Shown here: positions 46,101 through 54,617 of the stretch, piece after piece
How positions within the stretch are numbered: the stretch's first letter is position 1
Layout of the letters: every line of letters begins with the position of its first letter
NCBI RefSeq assembly: GCF_027579695.1
Contig: NC_083571.1
Span: 92,986,686-93,050,685 of the forward strand
Source of the DNA: Neoarius graeffei
Taxonomy: Eukaryota > Chordata > Actinopteri > Siluriformes > Ariidae
DNA: 64,000 nt
Direction of reading: 5' to 3'
The notes under the pieces: generated by a model
What the model was told of the DNA's origin: nothing
Database searches by the model: none
What the model saw: only the letters and a program-made list of their open reading frames with translations
Translations under genes and position numbers: made by a program

Positions 46101-49100
46101 AGCGGATCATCAGATTAACGTTTTTAAAACGATTCGCGTGCACACAGCAACGCCAATACACGATTCGCGTGCACACAGCAACGCCAATACACGGATACGC
46201 TCGGCTCCGCAGGCATCCTGTGCTCCAAATCACTCCGCCCTGAACAGCGAGTGCCCTCTGGAGGGTGCGCACTCCGGCCCTGCGCAGCTCACAGAGCGCG
46301 CGAGTGAAGCGCACAAGCAGTGATTCGGGACAAATAGCAGGAAGTGAAAGTCCGCGCAGTTTTTCAGCAGTCGCGTCACATGACCAACGTGGCATGACCA
46401 ACGCCAGCGAATCAGGAAGGTGGATGTCACAGTGACGTTGTCCAATGACGATGTCAGCTAGAGCTCAGCACAGCGTATCCTTGTTCCTCAATGTTTACAC
46501 AGCACCGGATCAGATACGTAATGGATTGAATACGTGGGCCCTGGCAGATTCAAGTTGTTCCGCCTGTGGAGTCGTTTCCCGGCGTTTTAATGTGAACGGA
46601 CAGTGCATCCGCGACGAAAACGAGACGGATACGGTCTAATGTAAACACCACCTTAGTGCTGGTTCCAAGCCCGGATAGATTTGAAGGCCCAGTGCGAGAT
46701 GAGTGTTCGCTAAACTGGTTATTAACCTTCTGGAAATAAAGTCATTAATAATAAAATGGAGAAGAGCACTTACACACACTGTACAGATGAACCTGGACAA
46801 AGTTTTTAAAAAATCTTTTAAGTGACCTCGTAACAAGAAATCTAGGCAGCAGAACTGGCTGAATAACTCGATGGTTATTTAACCACTGATGTTAAAGTTA
46901 GACGGCCTTCCGATTTCATAAAATCAGTGAAATTTACACTAGCGTTCAAAAGTTTGGGGTCACCCAGACAATTTTGTGTTTTCCATGAAAAGTCACACTT
47001 TTATTTCCCACCATAAGTTGTAAAATGAATAGAAAATATAGTCAAGACATTTTTCTGGCCATTTTGAGCATTTAATCGACCCCACAAATGTGATGCTCCA
47101 GAAAGTCCATCTGCTCAAAGGAAGGTCAGTTTTATAGCTTCTCTAAAGAGCTCAACTGTTTTCAGCTGTGCTAACATGATTGTACAAGGGTTTTCTAATC
47201 ATCCATTAGCCTTCTGAGGCAATGAGCAAACACATTGTACCATTAGAACACTGGAGTGAGAGTTGCTGGAAATGGGCCTCTATACACCCATGGAGATATT
47301 GCACCAAAAACCAGACATTTGCAGCTAGAATAGTCATTTAGCACATTAGCAATGTATAGAGTGTATTTCTGATTAGTTTAAAGTGAGCTTCATTGAAAAG
47401 AACAGTGATTTTCTTTCAAAAATAAGGACATTTCAAAGTGACCCCAAACTTTTGAACGGTAGTGTAGTTCCATCTGAAATTTGGTCATTGTGATGTATGT
47501 TTATTTCTGTAACAGCTTACAAAATATCAGGCCATTCTGTGGCTGGGAAGTTGTTTAATTTGAGGGGATTCCCGAGCAAATAATGTGCATGAAATCGCTC
47601 GCTTCGTGCAGTCAAGCAGACAGAGGAAGTCCGTGTGTGTATGCGCAGGTTTATCTTGACCGTACAGTGACCGTTACATCATTCTGTTGCTAAACGAACA
47701 GCTGATCACACCGAGGTGCTTGCTGAGTGCCGATATTTATTAGTTTGGTCCTGCGTTTCCTTTCCGTCGCAGCATAACATCATCTCGCTTTCCGTTACTG
47801 TAGTCGGTCTTTCACGTTTCATTCACACACTCACGTCCTCCATTTTTCTCTCCTGTTTGAAAATTGTATCCCACAATGCCTTGCGCGAACGGGGAAAGCC
47901 CACCACGTGATGCATGACGTAGTATCTTGAATTGGGTCATGGTGAAGCAGGAAAAAATAGCGGAGAATTTAGGGCCACATGGCCCTAAATTCATTAATTG
48001 TTCTATTTTTAAAAAAACTAATAAAATTGGAAGTCTGCGATTCAAATTCAGCAGCTTTCCGTCCACTAAACAAAAATAATTGGGTGTCGGGGAAAATTCT
48101 TTTTATGACCTACACTTGAAAAATCTGAAAGGCAGTACAGCTTTAATGAGGATACGGAGTGAAGAGACGACGATGAGGTTTGTGTTGAATGACTTTTTGC
48201 TCAGGCAGCGAGACCAAAACTGATGTGGATGAGGTGGTGATTACTCATTTCGCAATGGAAAAAGCTAGGTGGATTTTTCGATGGATTGCATGCAAAAGGG
48301 AAACATATCTGAGTTCAGGGAAACCTGCGCTCGTCAAGTGTGTGGCAAAATGTGAAGAATTTTCACGCTGCTTTTATCCACTTCTCTGTGTTTTATTAGA
48401 TGCTCTAAACCTCGACTAGACGCCTTCATACCCTTGACTTGGATGTGAAATAACTTTCATGCCTGTGTATTTATTAACGTGTTCCTCCGATGTGAAGCTG
48501 TTTTCTCCCCTGCTACCTTTGGCAGGAGTAGCAGCAGCGCTCATGGATCAGTGCTGCAGTCGATCAGTCTGCCGGGACGCTGAGGTCAACTTAACCAGGG
48601 AGGGGCTTAAACCCACCTGCGCAATTAGCTTTGGAACGTTCTCGGACTTTCCTGACCTCACCAGCTTCATTTGCAAAGCACTAAATCTTTTCTTGAACCT
48701 GACGTTAAATTGGAACGTTCAAATGCCAAGGGTCCGTATGAGAAAAGAGCGTTTGTGCTCCTGACCTCGTCAGTGGTCACGCTTATGTTTTTGACGAGAA
48801 AACCAAAAAAATTCCCCTCCGCCTTGATGTTTTTTGAAGAATGCCAGGAATGTGGATGAAAGGGCTCATCATTTATCACCTACAAGTCACCGTTGCGCAC
48901 AGCTTAAAAGCACGGTTTCCTGTTTCCTGTGAAGAGCACTGGCTGATGCATTTGCGGCTCAAAATGGCCTCAATCAGCGCCTAACGAGCGTCGCAGACAG
49001 CAGCGAGACTGGGAGCATGCTGCTGTCGTCGTCGTGATTTCAGGCACTTTATTTAGCCTCGAGACGGACGTTTGTTGTCCTTACAGACAGGATGAGAGTG

Positions 49101-52100
49101 GATGTTCCCAAAGGTGGATCAGTTTTATAAGAGCACATGTCCTGAGACAAAGCACCTTCCTGAGCCTCGGGCTCGGGACAACTTCGCTGACCTCTGTGCA
49201 TCTGAACTCTTAGTGATCACCGAGTGGAAACTTTTGTCACAGTGTGTTTTGAAGGCTAGAGTGCACTGCTGAATTTAAAAAACAAAGTAATGGGTCTAAT
49301 TTTTTTTTTAAAGCTTAACTGATACACGTTGAAGAGTTTACCCCCCTGAAAGAGCTAATGCTCAGGTTTCAAGTCCCTTCCTTGTTATTGGGTTTGGGCG
49401 CGATCATTTTTCTGTTGCCGTCGTTGCCCCTGTCTCTCATGACATGATGTCACACCTTTTCCTGCTGTTGGGATTAAAACTACAGAGCAGAACAAGAACT
49501 TGAGCTTTTTGTGTCCTGGTTACCATCAATGCAAATGTAGTTCCCTAGCAACCAATTTCTAACATTAAACTGAAATGACTGGCTAATAGCTGTGTGTTGT
49601 GTTTTTTTTTTTTTTTTAAATGTTTAAGTGTCCACTGCTTTAAGAAGCGTCTTATCCTCAAGCAGCGTTACTTGGCTTGTTAGATCGGATTTGTCATTGG
49701 ATTTCACTCTTTGAAAAGGCACCAGGATCATGCCCAAGTCTCCTGGCACGGTTTGGGTTGCAGTGTGTTGTGTACCGTCAGGTCAAGGATTTAGCAGAGA
49801 TAAACCTGTTACATATGCAGGCAGGCAGTATTCAGCAGGTGCTTATGCGATGCTGTATCTGCTGAGGCTTAGTGCTTTTCTGCCATGCATAAACATGTTT
49901 TGGTTCAAGCACAAATAGGAACCAGGAGGAGCAGTAATCTCCTGCCCATCACCATCCTGAAGAAACCCAGAGCAGTGTTCAGACTGGCAGTCAGAGCTGA
50001 ATTTGAGTCACGATGTGTTAAAAACATATCTGATCGCTTAAACGTTCACGAATAAGACGCAGGTGTTTATCGCGGACAAGCTGCCATTTTCATCATGCCC
50101 GTCATATCCGGCTCCACCTGGATCTCTTGCAGGTGATGTATTTGAGCTCTGGGGAAAGGCACTGGCATCTCCGCTGCTCACCAAAGGCACGAGCAGTGTA
50201 AACCAGTAACCCAGATTTAATTGGCCGTCCATTTATCAAGAGATCTGGGAGTTCTTGATGCACGCTGAACTACAGCACTTTATCATCCATGTGACTCAGT
50301 AGGCCAATCCATTACAGAGTAGATGCATAAACCAGTTTTGGACTGTTAGCCAAATAATTGGCCTGATTTTGCTTTTTTCTTTATTTTTTTTCACCCGCCC
50401 CTCAAAGGGCTTAGTAAACCTTCACATCATATGTGGCAAATGCTATTTATATTGACTACTCTTTCAGTTAAAGAAATACCCCTCATTTTCCAAGGATCGT
50501 TTTCTGTCAGTTCAAGAATGTTCCACGCTTGCAAAAGAAACAATTTGTTTCAGAACGTCTTTTTTCTCATCTCATCTCATCTCATTATCTGTAGCCGCTT
50601 TATCCTGTTCTACAGGGTCGCAGGCGAGCTGGAGCCTATCCCAGCTGACTACGGGCGAAAGGCGGGGTACACCCTGGACAAGTCGCCAGGTCATCACAGG
50701 GCTGACACATAGACACAGACAACCATTCACACTCACATTCACACCTACGGTCAATTTAGAGTCACCAGTTAACCTAACCTGCATGTCTTTGGACTGTGGG
50801 GGAAACCGGAGCACCTGGAGGAAACCCACGCGGACACGGGGAGAACATGCAAACTCCGCACAGAGAGGCCCTCGAACCCGGACCTTCTCGCTGTGAGGCG
50901 ACAGCGCTAACCACTACACCACCGTGCCGCCCTACGTCTTTTTTCATTTTTAAAAAAAAAATTTAATTCCCCCCAGCATATAATGTAGTTCCCTAGCAAC
51001 CAATTTCTAACATTAAACTGAAATGACTGGCTAATAGCTGTGTGTTGTGTAAAAATAATATAATTTTTTTATTATTTATACCCCCGTTCAAAGGGGGGGA
51101 GGGTGTTATACCGGTTTACCTTTGTCTGTCCGTTTCGCCGTGTTTCCGTCCATCCGAAACACCATTTTTCTCAGCAACCACAAATCATAGCCACTTGGCA
51201 TCAAACTTCAGCTTGGGGTTCTATACCGTGTGTACCGTTTTCAGGTCTGTCGCACATCAACTTCTTGTTTACCGACTGAATGTATTTATGAAACGCATAC
51301 CGTGGATTTACAAAATTTTCGTAATATTTTTCTCAGCAACTACAAATCACAACTGCTTGATATTTGGTACTGAACTTCAGCTTGGGGTTCTATACCGTGT
51401 ATACCGTTTTCAGGTCTGTCGCACATCGACTTCCTGTTTTACCGACTGAATGTATTTACGAAACACACAGTGTGGATTTACAAAATGTTTGTAATATTTT
51501 TATCAGCAACTACAAATCATAGCCACTTGGTACCAAACTTCAGCTTGGGGTTCTATACTGTTTTCAGGTCTGTCGCACATCGACTTCCTGTTTACTGACT
51601 GAATGTATTTACGAAACACACAGGGTGGATTTTGACGCTTTTTCAGGAAGCAGAATGCTGTTTCAAAATGCCAGTTTACCAGGATGTTATTTGAAATCCC
51701 TGGGGAGAGACACTGCTCTTTACTTACTTGTTTCAGGGTTCATTATTTGTTGAGGTCAACGTTCATAATCAGTGTCCTGTTCCATCGATTGTTTGCATTC
51801 TGATATAAGCGAGAACGGGGGGGGGGGGGGGGGATACGTAAGTGAGCAGTAGCTCGCATTTGATCTTGTTTTTTCCATATTTCCATGGCAACCAATTCAA
51901 CTTCGGAAAATTTGGAGTGGGGTTTCATGTGGGAGCCGGGGGGGGGATATATGTCCTCTCCTGATGACTCTTGTTTTAAATGTGAGAGCAAAGCCCAGTT
52001 ATCATCTTGGTGTCTTTTGAGACAGGCAGTTGGTCGTCAGATTTGCGAGTCCATCCTTAAAGGCTCGTGTGATTTTGCTAATCTGATTCAGCACTCATCA

Positions 52101-54570
52101 CCAACTCAACTTTGACCTTGAGAGAACCGCACATCATAGCACGTTGACTGCCAACACACTAGTCAGCAAGGGCTTCAGCATGTTAATGGATATCAGTGGG
52201 AAATGGAAAGAGTTAATTTTTGGGTTTTATTCGATTTGTACTGGATCAAGAGGCAGCTTATGTGAGCTTGGACTTTTGTTTAGCTTGCTTACAGAATAAC
52301 TTGGTTACAGGGAGGCAAGGTCTCGCCTTTGAAAGGCAGAGAGCAAAAGCGCTTAGAGCAATAAATAACGCAGTCTTATCAGGAGCTGCTTTAAGGAAAA
52401 GGATGCAGCTGGACGAACAGGCCTGCAGGCCGAGACGGGCGCCTGCACTCTCCTGGAGCCTTTGAGCTGCTGGATAGCGGGAGGCGTGAGGCGGGGGCCG
52501 CCCATGCACCGTTTGTTTTTCTTCGTCCGCTCCATCCTCTGTGACCACGTAGCGAGCCCTCTTTTGCCTTTAAAACCTTTCCTCTGGGCACGAGTTCAAA
52601 ACTGTCCCTCGACCCTTATCCATTTAAATCAATAATTTACCCAGTCGAACCTCCTTTAAAAAAAAATAGTCATTTGTCAACAGCTTCCAGACAGACGCTT
52701 TCTTTTCATGTTACAGAAAGTTCACGATGTCTATGATAAACAAAAGACTTTTAAGTAGAACAGGTTTATTTGTTCTGCTACAGCTGCCACCAGTGTTTTC
52801 TGTGCCCATCTCAGGATGCCTTTTCATGAGTCAGGTTCTGTCACCCATAAAGAAGGCAAAGCATTTGCCGTGTGTCTAATATTAGCAATGGATTAAAAAA
52901 AAAAAAACACAAAGTACAATAACATACAGGTACTACTGTTAGGTCCATAAATATTTGCACAGAGACAACATTTTTCTAATTTTGGTTCTGTACATAACCA
53001 CAATGAATTTTGAACAAAACAATTCAGATGCAGTTGAAGTTCAGACTTTCAGCTTTAATTCAGTGGGTTGAACAAAATGATTGCATAAAAATGTGAGGAA
53101 CTAAAAGCATTTTTTAAACACAATCCCTTCATTTCAGGGGCTCAAAAGTAATTGGACAAATTAAATAATTGTAAATAAAATGCTCATTTCTAATACTTGG
53201 TTGAAAACCCTTTGTTGGCAATGACTGCCTGAAGTCTTGAACTCATGGACATCACCAGACGCTGTGTTTCCTCCTTTTTAATGCTCTGCCAGGCCTTTAC
53301 TGCAGCGGTTTTCAGTTGCTGTTTGTTTGTGGGCCTTTCTGTCTGAAGTTTAGTCTTTAACAAGTGAAATGCATGCTCAATTGGGTTGAGATCAGGTGAC
53401 TGACTTGGCCATTCAAGAATATTCCACTTCTTTGCTTTAATAAGCTCCTGGGTTGCTTTGGCTTTATGTTTTGGGTCATTGTCCATCTGTATTATGAAAT
53501 GCCGACCAATCAGTTTGGCTGGATTTGAGCACACAGTATGTCTCTGAATACCTCAAAATTCATCCGGCTGCTTCTGTCCTGTGTCACATCATCAATAAAC
53601 ACTAGTGACCCAGTGCCACTGGCAGCCATGCATGCCCAAGCCATCACACTGCCTCCGCCGTGTTTTACAGATGATGTGGTATGCTTTGGATCATGAGCTG
53701 TACCACGCCTTCACCATACTTTTTTCTTTCCATCATTCTGGTAGAGGTTGATCTTGGTTTCATCTGTCCAAAGAATGTTCTTCCAGAACTGTGCTGGCTT
53801 TTTTAGATGTTTTTTAGCAAAGTCCAATCTAGCCTTTTTATTCTTGAGGCTTATGAGTGGCTTGCACCGTGCAGTGAACCCTCTGTATTTACTTTCATGC
53901 AGTCTTCTCTTTATGGTAGATTTGGATATTGATGCGCCTACTTCCTGGAGAGTGTTGTTCACTTGGTTGGCTGTTGTGAAGGGGTTTCTCTTCACCATGG
54001 AAATTATTCTGCGATCATCCACTACTGTTGTCTTCTGTGGGTGTCTAGGTCTTTTTGCATTGATGAGTTCACCAGTGCTTTCTTTCTTTCTCAGGATGTA
54101 CCAAACTGTAGATTTTGCCACTCCTAATATTGCAGCAATTTCTTGGATGGGTTTTTTTCTGTTTTCGCAGCTTAAGGATGGCTTGTTTCACCTGCATGGA
54201 GAGCTCCTTTGACTGCATGTTTTCTTCACAGCAAAATCTTCCAAATGCAAGCACCACACCTCAATTCAACTCCAGGCCTTTTATCTGCTTAATTGAGAAT
54301 GACATAACGAAGGAATTTCCCACACCTGCCCATGAAATAGCCTTTGAGTCAATTGTCCAATTACTTTTGGTCCCTTTAAAAACAGGGTGGCACATGTTAA
54401 GGAGCTGAAACTCCTAAACCCTTCATCCAATTTTAATGTGGATACCCTCAAGTGAAAGCTGAAAGTCTGGACTTTATGTCCATGTCCATTATATAACTAT
54501 AACCTGAATATGTTTCAGTAAACAGGTAAAAAAACAAAATTTGTGTCAGTGTCCAAATATATATAGACCT

Positions 54571-54617
<47 letters not shown>

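Noticed and set aside
48189..48419. Extra pinx1 exon after a CTCAG in intron 5
   Set aside because: No PINX1 similarity, and exons 5 and 6 already join in phase to the conserved [10 protein letters not shown].
51072..51640. CRISPR-like array
   Set aside because: Units are 160-170 bp direct repeats without spacers, in a vertebrate intron.
52220..52591. Small gene in intron 5
   Set aside because: Open frames on both strands but no conserved motif, no good start context and no splice support.
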